A stretch of 64,000 nt of DNA from Streptomyces lavendulae subsp. lavendulae (lineage in GTDB: Bacteria; Actinomycetota; Actinomycetes; Streptomycetales; Streptomycetaceae): the NCBI RefSeq assembly GCF_002803845.1, contig NZ_CP024985.1:4154001-4218000 (forward strand), read 5' to 3'. The notes under the pieces were generated by a model. That model saw only the letters and a list, made by a program, of their open reading frames with translations, ran no database searches and was not told the origin of the DNA. Positions within the stretch are counted from its first letter, which is position 1; each line of letters begins with the position of its first letter. Of the stretch, positions 27,298-36,085 are shown piece after piece. The position numbers and the translations under genes are program-made.

Positions 27298-27974
27298 GCG
27301 CTGACCAGCTTCTTCAGGACCGACGTGAAGAACGGGAGGCCGTCGGTGCGGCCCGTCCCGATCAGCGGCTCGACCGCGTGCTCGGGGTGCGGCATCAGGC
27401 CGACGACGTTGCCCGCGGCGTTGGTGATGCCGGCGATGTCGCGCAGCGAGCCGTTCGGGTTCACGTCGAGGTACCGGAAGGCCACTCGGCCTTCGGCCTC
27501 CAGTTCGTCGAGCGTGCGCTCGTCGGCGGTGTAGCGGCCGTCCATGTTCTTGAGCGGCACGGAGATCTCCTGGCCGGCGGTGTAGTCGCCGGTCCACGCG
27601 GTCTCCGCGTTCTCCACCCGCAGCTTCTGGTCGCGGCAGATGAAGTGCAGGTGGTTGTTGCGGAGCATCGCCCCCGGCAGCAGGTGCGCCTCGGTGAGGA
27701 CCTGGAAGCCGTTGCAGATGCCGAGGACGGGCATGCCGCCCTTGGCCTGCTCGATGATGGTCTCCATCACCGGCGAGAACCGGGAGATGGCTCCGGCGCG
27801 CAGGTAGTCCCCGTAGGAGAAGCCGCCCGCGAGGACGACCGCGTCGACCTGGTGGAGGTCCTTGTCGCGGTGCCAGAGCGAGACAGGCTCGGCCCCCGCG
27901 AGGCGGACGGCGCGCAGCGAGTCACGGTCGTCGAGCGTTCCGGGGAACGTGACGACACCGATGCGAGTGGTCAC
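27294..27974 (-). CDS. purQ: Phosphoribosylformylglycinamidine synthase I (glutaminase subunit)
   Basis: A 226-residue class I glutamine amidotransferase. The nucleophile is the Cys in GICNGFQ; the His-Glu pair is in PHPEHAVE. It feeds ammonia to PurL. It starts with GTG two bases after the purS stop and overlaps purL at its end. Confidence 0.98.
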
Positions 27975-27976
27975 CG

Positions 27977-28222
27977 TCAGGCCTCGACCTTCACGGTGAA
28001 GTCTTCGATGACGGTGTTGGCGAGGAAGGTTTCGGCCATCTTGTGGATGCGGTCGAGGGCGGCCTGGTCGACCGGTCCCTCCACTTCCAGCTCGAAGCGC
28101 TTCCCCTGGCGGACGTCGGCGATCCCCTCGAAGCCCAGGCGCGGCAGTGCACGCTGCACCGCCTGGCCCTGGGGGTCGAGGATCTCCGGCTTGAGCATGA
28201 CGTCGACTACGACGCGTGCCAC
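27977..28222 (-). CDS. purS: PurS subunit of FGAM synthase
   Basis: An 81-residue protein beginning VARVVVDVMLKPEILDPQG, the structural subunit that bridges PurQ and PurL. GTG at 28222 was chosen over GTG at 28228 because GGGAG lies five bases upstream of the former. First gene of purSQL. Confidence 0.96.
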   Translation of the reverse strand: MARVVVDVMLKPEILDPQGQAVQRALPRLGFEGIADVRQGKRFELEVEGPVDQAALDRIHKMAETFLANTVIEDFTVKVEA

Positions 28223-28549
28223 TGGCACTCCCGATGAGGTGGTTGGTGCAAGGCGGTTCCCTCAGCGTACCCGGCCAAAATTTCTACGCGGGTAGATATC
28301 GGGCGGCCGCAACCGGCCCGCCGTTTCGGCTTCACCAACGCTTCGCAAAATCCACCGGAAAACCACGCGCACGGCATTGCGGCGGGACACGCGGGGAGAA
28401 TTAACTGGGCTTCGCAATTGAATGAGAATCGCGGTACAAAGGAATCAGCCGGGATTCCGACGGTTTGATGCATTCCACCGAAACATCCACACAGGCGACA
28501 TCACCGCACGTCACGCGCGCGGGGACGGCGCACGAAGGGACCGATATCC
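28223..28549. other. Divergent regulatory region between purS and the lsr2 gene
   Basis: 327 bases without genes. It is AT-richer than average, especially 28395-28470, and must carry promoters in both directions. It contains one clear palindrome (listed). Confidence 0.6.
28283..28296. promoter_or_regulatory. Palindrome upstream of purSQL
   Basis: TCTAC GCGG GTAGA, a 5-4-5 perfect inverted repeat within ATTTCTACGCGGGTAGATAT, about 60 bases before purS. A candidate operator or promoter element for the purine operon. Confidence 0.4.
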
Positions 28550-28867
28550 GTGGCGCAGCGCGTAGTAGTCACGATCTCCGACGACATCGACGGCGGAGAA
28601 GCGGCGGAAACGGTCGTGTTCTCCCTGGACGGTAAGACCTACGAGATCGACCTCAATGTGGCCAACGCAAAGAAACTGCGGAAGGGCCTGGCCCCCTTCG
28701 TGGCCGCGGGCCGCCGGCAGTCCCGTTCCGGCAAGGCGTTCAAGCACACGTCCGTCGCCCCCGACCCGGCGGTCGTCCGGGCCTGGGCCCGGTCCAACGG
28801 CCACGACGTGCCGCCCCGCGGGCGCATCCCGAAGCGGGTCTACGCGGCCTACAACGAAGCCCACTGA
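28550..28867 (+). CDS. lsr2: Lsr2-family nucleoid-associated protein
   Basis: A 105-residue protein with the N-terminal dimerisation domain (VVVTISDDIDGGEAAETVVFSLDGKTYEIDL), a basic linker (GRRQSRSGKAF) and the C-terminal DNA-binding domain with WARSNGHDVPPRGRIPKRV. The RGR AT-hook-like loop is intact. Lsr2 silences AT-rich and acquired DNA in actinobacteria. GTG start; divergent from purS. Confidence 0.96.
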   Translation: MAQRVVVTISDDIDGGEAAETVVFSLDGKTYEIDLNVANAKKLRKGLAPFVAAGRRQSRSGKAFKHTSVAPDPAVVRAWARSNGHDVPPRGRIPKRVYAAYNEAH

Positions 28868-28875
28868 CCCCGGAT

Positions 28876-28906
28876 TTGCCATCCACCCCCTCCGATCGGC
28901 TAGTGT
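28876..28906 (+). promoter_or_regulatory. Candidate promoter for tRNA-Gly (TCC)
   Basis: TTGCCA (28876) and TAGTGT (28901) with a 19-base spacer, about 50 bases upstream of the tRNA. Confidence 0.35.
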
Positions 28907-28955
28907 GTGGATCACGCCGAGGGGCGAGGCCGAAAGGCCGGAGCCCCGAAGTCGT

Positions 28956-29027
28956 GCGGGTGTAGTTCAGTAGCAGAACACCCCCCTTCCAGGGGGGAGG
29001 CGCAGTGTGCAATCCCTGTCACCCGCT
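28956..29027 (+). tRNA. tRNA-Gly (TCC) with non-canonical D and T arms
   Basis: 72 nt, acceptor GCGGGTG paired with CACCCGC, a six-pair run of C/G in the anticodon arm and anticodon TCC. The D loop is AGTAGCA, lacking the invariant GG (reads AG). The T arm is abnormal: TTC is absent, and the region GCAGTGTGCAATCCCTGT can form only about four pairs (GCAG with CTGT), leaving an oversized or mispaired loop. The two glycine tRNAs with GCC anticodon nearby are fully canonical. It may be a specialised tRNA (see findings) or a decaying one. Confidence 0.85.
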
Positions 29028-29107
29028 CTGCAGCGCTTTACCGTCCACGGTTGTGGATCAGGTAGAGTGATGCACGCAGAGCACGGCACTTGTGCCGTGG
29101 GAAGCAT

Positions 29108-29180
<73 letters not shown>

Positions 29181-29187
29181 CAGAGAA

Positions 29188-29218
29188 CAAAGGCCCCGAT
29201 CTCCGATCGGGGCCTTTG
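29188..29218 (+). terminator. Terminator after tRNA-Gly (GCC) copy 1
   Basis: CAAAGGCCCCGATC and complement, a 14-bp perfect stem with a three-base loop, eight bases after the tRNA. Confidence 0.88.
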
Positions 29219-29503
29219 TCGTTCTCCGACGCGATCACCCCCCTCTCCCCTTTTGTGGCACACCTCACTTTCCGGTGACAAATGTCATCGCGGGCCGTGA
29301 CGGCACGCACTGCCGGACCCGCCGGACCGCACCGAGGCTGGGTCCATGAGCGACACAGCGAAGCCGGGGCGGTGGTGTCGAACGGTCACCTCGGGGCGCC
29401 GGCCGCCGTCACACTGGTCTGGATCATGGTCGCGGTGACGGCCGTGCGGCGGCGGTCCGCCGGGTACCGCGCCGCCAGTACGAGGGATCCGGGGGAACGG
29501 GCC

Positions 29504-30745
29504 GTGTCGAAGCTGACCGGGTGGTGGAAGCGCCGCAGCAGTGCGGGGAAGGTCGAGCTGTACACGCGCTGGTCCTTCCACTTCTTCATAGCCATGGAGA
29601 TCGTGGGGTTCGGGCTGCCCGGGCTGGCCCCGGCGGCCGACGGCGGCCCGCTCGCGGTCTCCTTCGCCCTCCTCCTGGTGGTGAGCGTCCACTCCCTCGT
29701 GATCGGGTGCCTGACCTCCAGGGCGCTGGACTGGATCGTGGGCAGCCGGGAACGGCCCGTACGGCTCGTGGCGGCGGTGGTCGTCGTGACGGCCGTCGCC
29801 TGCCTGGCCCTCCTCGTCCTGCGCCGGACCGGGCACCTCGACGAGTCGGTGTCCATCACGCTGGTGGGCGGGCTGGCCGGCTTCGGCTGTGGCGCGGTGG
29901 TGCTCGCCCTGGAGAAGGTCCGGCACATGCGGTACGTCCCGCTGGCCGCGGCGGGGGCCGCGGGCGCGGCGGCGTACGCCCTCGGGATCGGCGCGGGCGA
30001 GTCCCTCGGGTACCTGATCGGGGTGCTGCTGACCGGCATGTTCCTGGCCATCGCCTACGGGTTCTCCGGGTGGCTGCTGACCACCGTCCACGAGCTGGAC
30101 CGGACCCGCGAGCTCCAGGCGCAGCTCGCGGTGGCCGAGGAGCGGCTGCGGTTCGGCCGGGACCTGCACGACGTGATGGGCCGCAACCTCGCGGTGATCG
30201 CGCTCAAGAGCGAGCTGGCGGTGCAGCTGGCCCGGCGCGAACGGCCGGAGGCGGTCGACCAGATGATCGAGGTGCAGCGGATCGCGCGGGAGTCGCAGCG
30301 GGAGGTGCGCGACGTGGTGCGGGGGTACCGGGAGGCGGACCTCGCGGTGGAACTGGAGGGCGCGCGCGGGGTGCTGAGCGCCGCCGGAATGGACTGCCGG
30401 GTCGAGTTCGAGGCGGCCGGGCGGACGCTGTCGGCCGAGGTGCAGTCGGCACTGGGCTGGGTGGTCCGGGAGGCGACCACGAACGTACTGCGGCACGGGG
30501 ACGCCCGGAACTGCCTGATCCGGGTGACGGCCGGGGGGCCTTCCGGCGCGGTGACCCTGCTGGTGGAGAACGACGGGGCGCCCGACGCCCCGGCCGGCCC
30601 GCCCGGATCGGGGCTCGCGGGACTGCGGGAGCGGCTCGCGGCGGTGGACGGGACCTTGCTGGCGGGACCGGTCGAGGGCGGCCGGTTCCGGCTGCGGGCC
30701 GAGGTTCCGGGAGACGGACCGAGACGAGTGGAGGTGCGGGCGTGA
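29504..30745 (+). CDS. Membrane sensor histidine kinase (HisKA_3 / NarL-system type)
   Basis: A 413-residue kinase with five or six transmembrane helices in the first 195 residues and almost no extracellular loop. Then comes a short coiled coil, the phospho-acceptor His222 in FGRDLHDVMGRNLAVI, and a HATPase domain (WVVREATTNVLRHGDA, VENDGAP, GSGLAGLRERL). The layout is DesK-like, suggesting sensing within the membrane. The GTG start is chosen for the GGGGGA upstream; the open frame reaches 29282 but without bias. It overlaps the response regulator gene by four bases. Confidence 0.93.
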   Translation: MSKLTGWWKRRSSAGKVELYTRWSFHFFIAMEIVGFGLPGLAPAADGGPLAVSFALLLVVSVHSLVIGCLTSRALDWIVGSRERPVRLVAAVVVVTAVACLALLVLRRTGHLDESVSITLVGGLAGFGCGAVVLALEKVRHMRYVPLAAAGAAGAAAYALGIGAGESLGYLIGVLLTGMFLAIAYGFSGWLLTTVHELDRTRELQAQLAVAEERLRFGRDLHDVMGRNLAVIALKSELAVQLARRERPEAVDQMIEVQRIARESQREVRDVVRGYREADLAVELEGARGVLSAAGMDCRVEFEAAGRTLSAEVQSALGWVVREATTNVLRHGDARNCLIRVTAGGPSGAVTLLVENDGAPDAPAGPPGSGLAGLRERLAAVDGTLLAGPVEGGRFRLRAEVPGDGPRRVEVRA

Positions 30746-31353
30746 CTCCCGTACGGGTACTTCTGGCCGATGACGAGCACCTGATCCGGGGTGCGCTGGC
30801 CGCGCTGCTGGGCCTGGAGGACGACCTGGTGGTCGTCGCCGAGGCCGCCTCGGGGCCGGAGGCCCTGGCGATGGCGCGGGCGCACCGGCCCGACGTGGCG
30901 GTGCTCGACCTGGAGATGCCGGGGGCCGACGGTGTGAGTGTCGCCACAGCGATCCGGGCCGAACTGCCCGACTGCAGGACCATGATCGTGACCAGTCACG
31001 GCCGTCCCGGGCACCTGAAGCGGGCGCTGGCGGCGGGCGTGCGGGCCTTCGCCCCGAAGACGGTCTCGGCGCAGCGGCTGGCCGAGCTGATCCGCACCGT
31101 GCACGGCGGAGGCCGGTACGTGGACCCGGAGTTGGCGGCCGACGCGATCAGCGCGGGGGACTCCCCGCTGACGGCCAGGGAGGCCGAGGTCCTGGAACTC
31201 GCGGCGGACGGGGCGCCGATCGCGGAGATCGCGGAGCGGGCCTCGCTGTCCCCGGGGACGGTGCGCAACTACCTGTCGTCGGCGGCCACGAAACTCGGCG
31301 CCGAGAACCGTCACACCGCAGTGCGTCTCGCACGCGAGCGAGGTTGGGTATAG
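30742..31353 (+). CDS. NarL/LuxR-type response regulator
   Basis: A 203-residue protein. The receiver domain has the acidic pair Asp10-Asp11, phospho-acceptor Asp56 (VAVLDLEMPGADG) and Lys106. The C-terminal LuxR HTH has LTAREAEVLELAADGA... LSPGTVRNYLSSAATKLGA. GGAGGT lies six bases before the GTG start, which overlaps the kinase stop (GTGA). The pair resembles DesK/DesR. The target genes are not visible here. Confidence 0.95.
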   Translation: MTPVRVLLADDEHLIRGALAALLGLEDDLVVVAEAASGPEALAMARAHRPDVAVLDLEMPGADGVSVATAIRAELPDCRTMIVTSHGRPGHLKRALAAGVRAFAPKTVSAQRLAELIRTVHGGGRYVDPELAADAISAGDSPLTAREAEVLELAADGAPIAEIAERASLSPGTVRNYLSSAATKLGAENRHTAVRLARERGWV

Positions 31354-31377
31354 TTGTCCTCGCGCCAAGGCGCACAG

Positions 31378-31450
<73 letters not shown>

Positions 31451-31455
31451 CAGCT

Positions 31456-31489
31456 GAAGGCCCCGATCGGTTCTCCGATCGGGGCCTTC
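31456..31489. terminator. Terminator between tRNA-Gly and purC
   Basis: GAAGGCCCCGATCGG TTCT CCGATCGGGGCCTTC, a 15-bp perfect stem with a four-base loop and T-rich sequence on the plus side. It lies between the tRNA and the convergent purC stop. Confidence 0.92.
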
Positions 31490-31497
31490 TTCGTGTC

Positions 31498-32400
31498 TCA
31501 GCTCCAGGTCTGGCCGGTGAGGCGCTCGTAGGCCTCGACGTACTTGGCCCGGGTCCGCTCGACGACCTCCTGCGGGAGGACGGGCGGCGGCAGTTCGCCC
31601 TTGGAGTCCCAGCCGGAGGCCGGGGAGGCCAGCCAGTCACGGACGTACTGCTTGTCGAACGAGGGCTGGGCGTGGCCCGGCTCCCACTGGTCGGCGGGCC
31701 AGAAGCGGGAGGAGTCCGGGGTGAGGACCTCGTCCGCGGCGACCAGGGTGCCGTCCTTGTCGAAGCCGAACTCGAACTTGGTGTCCGCCAGGATGATCCC
31801 GCGCTCGCGCGCGATGTCCCGGGCGCGCCCGTACACGGCGAGGGTGGCCTGGCGCAGCAGCGCGGCCGTCTCGGCGCCGGTGGTGCGGGCGACCTCCTCG
31901 TAGGAGACGTTCTCGTCGTGGTCGCCGACCTCGGCCTTGGCGGCCGGGGTGAAGATCGGGGCGGGCAGCTCGGAGCCGTCCACGAGGCCCTCGGGGAGGG
32001 CGAGTCCGCAGACCGTACGGGACTGCTTGTACTCGGCGAGGCCGGAGCCGGTGAGGTAGCCGCGGGCCACGCACTCGACGGGGACCATGTCGAGGTTCTG
32101 GCAGACCAGGGCGCGGCCGGCCCAGTCGGCGGGGGCGCCGGCGGGCAGTTCGGTGCTGATGACGTGGTTCGGGACCAGGTCGGCGAGCTGGTCGAACCAC
32201 CAGAGGGAGAGCTGCGTCAGGATGCGGCCCTTGTCCGGGATCGCGGTGGGCAGCACCCAGTCCGCGGCGGAGATGCGGTCGCTGGCGACCATGACGAGGC
32301 GGCCGTCCTCGTCGCGGTAGAGGTCACGGACCTTGCCGGTGTGGAGGTGGACGAGGCCGGGCACCTGCACCGGCTCGGGCTTTTCGACGAATCCGGGCAC
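31498..32400 (-). CDS. purC: Phosphoribosylaminoimidazole-succinocarboxamide synthase (SAICAR synthetase)
   Basis: A 300-residue PurC of the longer type. It ligates aspartate to CAIR. Motifs are GKVRDLYRDEDGRLVMVASDRISAADWVLP, PVECVARGYLTGSG, and ILADTKFEFGFD. GTG start with GGGAG five bases upstream. Alone on its transcript between a terminator and a 200-base intergenic region. Confidence 0.97.
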   Translation of the reverse strand: MPGFVEKPEPVQVPGLVHLHTGKVRDLYRDEDGRLVMVASDRISAADWVLPTAIPDKGRILTQLSLWWFDQLADLVPNHVISTELPAGAPADWAGRALVCQNLDMVPVECVARGYLTGSGLAEYKQSRTVCGLALPEGLVDGSELPAPIFTPAAKAEVGDHDENVSYEEVARTTGAETAALLRQATLAVYGRARDIARERGIILADTKFEFGFDKDGTLVAADEVLTPDSSRFWPADQWEPGHAQPSFDKQYVRDWLASPASGWDSKGELPPPVLPQEVVERTRAKYVEAYERLTGQTWS

Positions 32401-32481
32401 GGAGTCTCCCTGTGGTTCTGTACGAGCGCAGGGCCATTCTCCCGCACGGGGGCCCGTGCCCGGGTCGGGGGGTCGGCCGCC

Positions 32482-32547
32482 CGGGTCGGCGGGGGCGCCC
32501 GTCCGGGTCGGCGGGGGCGCCCGTCCGGGTCGGCGGGGGCGCCCGTC
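32482..32547. repeat. Three 22-bp tandem repeats upstream of purC
   Basis: Unit CGGGTCGGCGGGGGCGCCCGTC repeated at 32482, 32504 and 32526 with a degenerate fourth start at 32548. Pure G/C composition, between the purC promoter region and the end of the next gene. Confidence 0.85.
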
Positions 32548-32598
32548 CGGGTGGTCGGGGGCGGCTTCGCGGGGGACCGCGTGCGGGGGCGGGCGGGG

Positions 32599-34074
32599 TC
32601 AGTCGCGCTTGCAGATCCGGTCGAGGAGGTTGGCCGTGGCCCGCTGGACGCGCTCGTCGACGTGGCCGGGGCGGTCGAGCGCCGGGGACCAGGCGAAGGT
32701 GCCGGACGCGAAGACCAGGGCGCCGCTGGGCGCGCGGTAGAGGGAGGTCTCCTGGTGGCGCTTGGCGCCCTCGCTGTCGAGGTACGGGGAGTGCGCGAGC
32801 AGGATCCGGTCCCGGTGCTCCGGGAGCTGGGTGCGCGGGAAGTAGCGGTCGGCCTCGCCGGCGACCAGGCCGTCGAGTTCGTCGTTCTCGGCCGCGCCCG
32901 TGGAGTCCCAGAGCCAGTGCGTGGCGTTGCGCACGACCAGGGGGGCCGGGTCGGGCACCCGTCCCGCGTACTGGATGCCGAGGAGCTGCTGTTCGGGGCG
33001 GTCGACCTCGCGCCACAGGCTGGGCCGGCCGGGGCCGCGGCGTTTTCGGCAGGTGAGGAGGCGGTCCTCGACCCCGGAGGGGGACGGGCCCAGTTCGACC
33101 TGCCAGTACATGGTGTTGGCGGAGAGGAAGACCAGCGAGGTGCCGTGGTCGCGGGCCCGCTCGACGGTGCGGCGCATGGGGGCCGACCAGTACTCGTCGT
33201 GGCCGGGGAAGACCAGGCCGCGGTAGCGGGTGGGGTCGACGCGGCCGGCGTGGAGGTCGCGGGTGTCGGCGTAGGCGAGGTCGTAGCCGTAGCGCTCGGC
33301 CCAGCGGATGAAGTCGTAGGCGTGGCCGACGTGCAGGGGCAGGCCCGCGCCCGCGTAGGGGCGGTCGAAGGAGACCGTGATGGCGGCGTCGCGCTCGCCG
33401 AGGAGGCGGCCCTCCTCGTCCCAGGCGTGGTAGAGGCTGGCGCCGGTGCGGCCGTCCTCGGGGTAGAGGTTGTAGGCCTGCCAGGTGATGTCGGGGAGCA
33501 GCAGGAGGAGGTCGGCGGGCTGGTCGTCGCGGACCGTGAAGGGGATGTGGGAGCGGTAGCCGTCGACGGTGGTCAGGACGGCCACGTACGCGCCGACGCT
33601 CCAGTACGAGGGCACCTGGAGGCGCCAGGAGAGCCACCAGTGGTGGCAGGAGACGGTGCGGTCGGCGGTGAGCGGGGGCGGCTGGACGATCCCGGACAGC
33701 CGGGGGCTGGTGGTGATCTTGGAGGCGCCGTCGCCGGCGTAGTGGCCGATCCGGTAGACGTCGACCGAGAACTGCTGGGGCGGGTCGACGGTGATGTGGA
33801 AGTCGATGGCCTCGCCGGGGGCGACCGCGCCGGTGGAGGCGAAGCCCTTGATCTGGCGGTGCACGTCGTCGGCGGTGAGCGGGCCGCTGCTGCGGGCGCG
33901 GGGGACCCGGCCGGGGGTCACGGCGGGGTCCACGTACCAGGGGACGACGTGGCCGGTGTCGTCGAAGTACAGCTCGCTGCCGCGGAACCAGGGCAGGGGG
34001 CCCTGGCCGAAGGGGTCGTTGACCGCGTGCGCGAGCGCACCTGACTCCCACCGCCGGATCTGGTCCGCACCCAT
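32599..34074 (-). CDS. N,N-dimethylformamidase large-subunit-like protein
   Basis: A 491-residue protein. It resembles the large-subunit C-terminal region of N,N-dimethylformamidase: YRIGHYAGDGASKI (beta-sandwich part), then a Rossmann-like part with LLLLPDITWQAYNLYPEDGRTGASLYHAW, VSFDRPYAGAGLPL, FPGHDEYWS and SANTMYWQVEL. Tyr/His/Asp-rich motifs are conserved in this family, but the true substrate of such actinobacterial proteins is unknown and no small subunit gene lies adjacent. No signal peptide. It starts with ATG at 34074. Confidence 0.85.
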   Translation of the reverse strand: MGADQIRRWESGALAHAVNDPFGQGPLPWFRGSELYFDDTGHVVPWYVDPAVTPGRVPRARSSGPLTADDVHRQIKGFASTGAVAPGEAIDFHITVDPPQQFSVDVYRIGHYAGDGASKITTSPRLSGIVQPPPLTADRTVSCHHWWLSWRLQVPSYWSVGAYVAVLTTVDGYRSHIPFTVRDDQPADLLLLLPDITWQAYNLYPEDGRTGASLYHAWDEEGRLLGERDAAITVSFDRPYAGAGLPLHVGHAYDFIRWAERYGYDLAYADTRDLHAGRVDPTRYRGLVFPGHDEYWSAPMRRTVERARDHGTSLVFLSANTMYWQVELGPSPSGVEDRLLTCRKRRGPGRPSLWREVDRPEQQLLGIQYAGRVPDPAPLVVRNATHWLWDSTGAAENDELDGLVAGEADRYFPRTQLPEHRDRILLAHSPYLDSEGAKRHQETSLYRAPSGALVFASGTFAWSPALDRPGHVDERVQRATANLLDRICKRD

Positions 34075-34231
34075 ACCGTCCCCTCCCTCACTCCCCCGAA
34101 CGCGATTCCGTCAGTCCGGTCCGGCGGTTTTCGGACAGCGCCGCCGCGACCGGTCCCAGCACATCACATAACGCACGCAGTCCGTCACCGTTCGTCGCGA
34201 ATTGGCGTGACCGGAACCCCGGGCGGCGCCT

Positions 34232-36085
34232 TCAGACGAGGCGGACGGGCTTCTCGGGCCGTACGCCGACCTCCGCGAGCCATTCGCGCAGGGGCGCCGG
34301 GTCCCCGTCCTCGACGAGGGAGAGCACCCGGGGGGCCAGGTCGGCGCGGCGGCGCCCGCCGACGAGGAGCACCGGGCCGTCGAGCCAGTCCAGGCCCGGG
34401 GCCGCGCCGGCCGAGTCCACGGCGGCGCAGCAGACCAGCGCGGTGACGTGGTCGGCCAGCAGGTCCCGGCCACTGCGCGGGGGCTGGAGCGGGAAGAGCG
34501 GCAGCGTGTCCGCGCCGCCGGTGCGGCCGGGGCCCGCGGCGGAGCCCGCGGCGCGTTCCTCCCGTGCCAGGTCCCCGCCGATCCGCCCGGCCAGGGCGTC
34601 TCCGGCGGCGGCCTCGCCGGTGGGGTCGGTGAGGTACGCGAGCACCCGCTCCAGCGTCGGGCCGCCGAAGCCGTCCTCGGCGGGCGGCACGAAGGCGGGG
34701 CGCCCGCCGCCCGCCGCGTCCCGGCCGGGTCCCGCGGACGGGCCCGCGGGAGCCGTGACGGGGCCCGGGGCGGAGCCGGAAACGGCTGCCGGGGCAGGGC
34801 GCGGGGCGGCGGACGGGGCGGCGGTCCTCGCCGGCACCGGGGGCTTCGGCGGGGTCTGCGGGGTCTGGGGGGTCGCCGGGGACCTCGGGAGGCCCGCCGG
34901 GACGGAGAGGGCGTCCAGCGCCGTGTGGAGGCGGGCCGCCTCCGTACGCCACTTGCGGTCCACGACCTCCTCCGGGTACGCCGCCCAGTCCACCGGCGAC
35001 CAGTCCGGTCCGGCCTCGGCCGGACCGCCGTGGAAGAGCCGGGCGGCCAGCAGGGAGGTGGCCTCGTCGACCGCGCCGGGCTGCTCCAGCAGGTCGCACG
35101 CGGGACGCTCGCCCAGCCGGGAGGTGAACTCGTCGGCCAGCCGGTCGCGACGGGACAGCTCGGTCAGGGCGGAGACCACCCCGGCGTCTAGGTGGGCGGG
35201 CCAGCGGCCCATCCGCCAGGCGGGCAGGGCGACCCGGGTCAGCAGCCGGTCCCAGCCCGCGTAGGCGAGGCCGACCTGCTCCTGGGCGACGATGCGCAGC
35301 CCGTAGTCCACGCCCTGGGCGCGGTCGGCGGCGGCGGCCGCCACCCCGCGCTCCATCTCGGCGGCGTCCGTCCGGCACAGCCTCAGCAGCAGCCGGGCGC
35401 AGTGGGCGATCCAGCCCAGGCCGGGCCGGCTCCCGACGTCCACAGCGGCGTCGAGTCCGCGGACGAAGCCGCGCGCGTCGGCTATGTCCGGGTGGGCGGA
35501 AGGGCCCGTACCGGCGACGACCGGCGCGAGGACCGCCCGTAGCTCGGCGACCCGCATCCACCACAGGAAGGGCGAGCCGATCACCAGCACGGGGGCGGCG
35601 CCCGGCTCGGACTCCGGCCCCGCGGGACCGGCTATGCCGCCGGAGGCGCGGACCCCGGCCCGGCGGTGGGCCGCGTGCGCACGGTCCTCCAGCCAGCTGT
35701 CGCAGTCCGGGGTCAGGGCTATCGCGGAGGGCGCGGGAACGTCCATCCGGTCGGCGAGGTCGCGCACCAGGCGGTAGAGGTCGGGCGCGGCGGCCTCGGA
35801 GAGCGGGACCGTCGGCGTCACGGCGGGGCGGGCGCGCAGGACGACGGCGCCGAAGATCCCGCCGGCCAGCAGCACCAGCGCGGCGACGGCGCACACGGCC
35901 AGGGTCACCGCCGGCCAGGGGTCACCGGCCAGCCGGCCCGTCATCCGGGCGGCCACGAGCACCACCGCGAGGGCGGCGGGCAACAGCACGGCTGCCAGCG
36001 CCCTGCTGCGGACCCGCAGCACGGCGAGGGCCCGGGAACGCGCGGACGGCGTGCCCACTTCTGCGGTCGAACCGGTTCCGGACAC
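34232..36085 (-). CDS. Membrane protein related to M48 peptidases but lacking the zinc motif
   Basis: A 617-residue protein with two hydrophobic segments in the first 85 residues, as in M48 (HtpX-like) peptidases. Then come AAPDLYRLVRDLADRMDVPAPSAIALTPDCDSWL and VLVIGSPFLWWMRVAELRAVLA (near 166-187). In M48 enzymes the last motif is followed at once by HExxH; here it is PVVAG. The active site is therefore missing. The C-terminal 250 residues contain a long Pro/Ala linker (about 395-465) and an unrecognised domain. GTG start with GAGG upstream. Probably a structural or regulatory pseudo-peptidase; this is inference. Confidence 0.75.
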   Translation of the reverse strand: MSGTGSTAEVGTPSARSRALAVLRVRSRALAAVLLPAALAVVLVAARMTGRLAGDPWPAVTLAVCAVAALVLLAGGIFGAVVLRARPAVTPTVPLSEAAAPDLYRLVRDLADRMDVPAPSAIALTPDCDSWLEDRAHAAHRRAGVRASGGIAGPAGPESEPGAAPVLVIGSPFLWWMRVAELRAVLAPVVAGTGPSAHPDIADARGFVRGLDAAVDVGSRPGLGWIAHCARLLLRLCRTDAAEMERGVAAAAADRAQGVDYGLRIVAQEQVGLAYAGWDRLLTRVALPAWRMGRWPAHLDAGVVSALTELSRRDRLADEFTSRLGERPACDLLEQPGAVDEATSLLAARLFHGGPAEAGPDWSPVDWAAYPEEVVDRKWRTEAARLHTALDALSVPAGLPRSPATPQTPQTPPKPPVPARTAAPSAAPRPAPAAVSGSAPGPVTAPAGPSAGPGRDAAGGGRPAFVPPAEDGFGGPTLERVLAYLTDPTGEAAAGDALAGRIGGDLAREERAAGSAAGPGRTGGADTLPLFPLQPPRSGRDLLADHVTALVCCAAVDSAGAAPGLDWLDGPVLLVGGRRRADLAPRVLSLVEDGDPAPLREWLAEVGVRPEKPVRLV

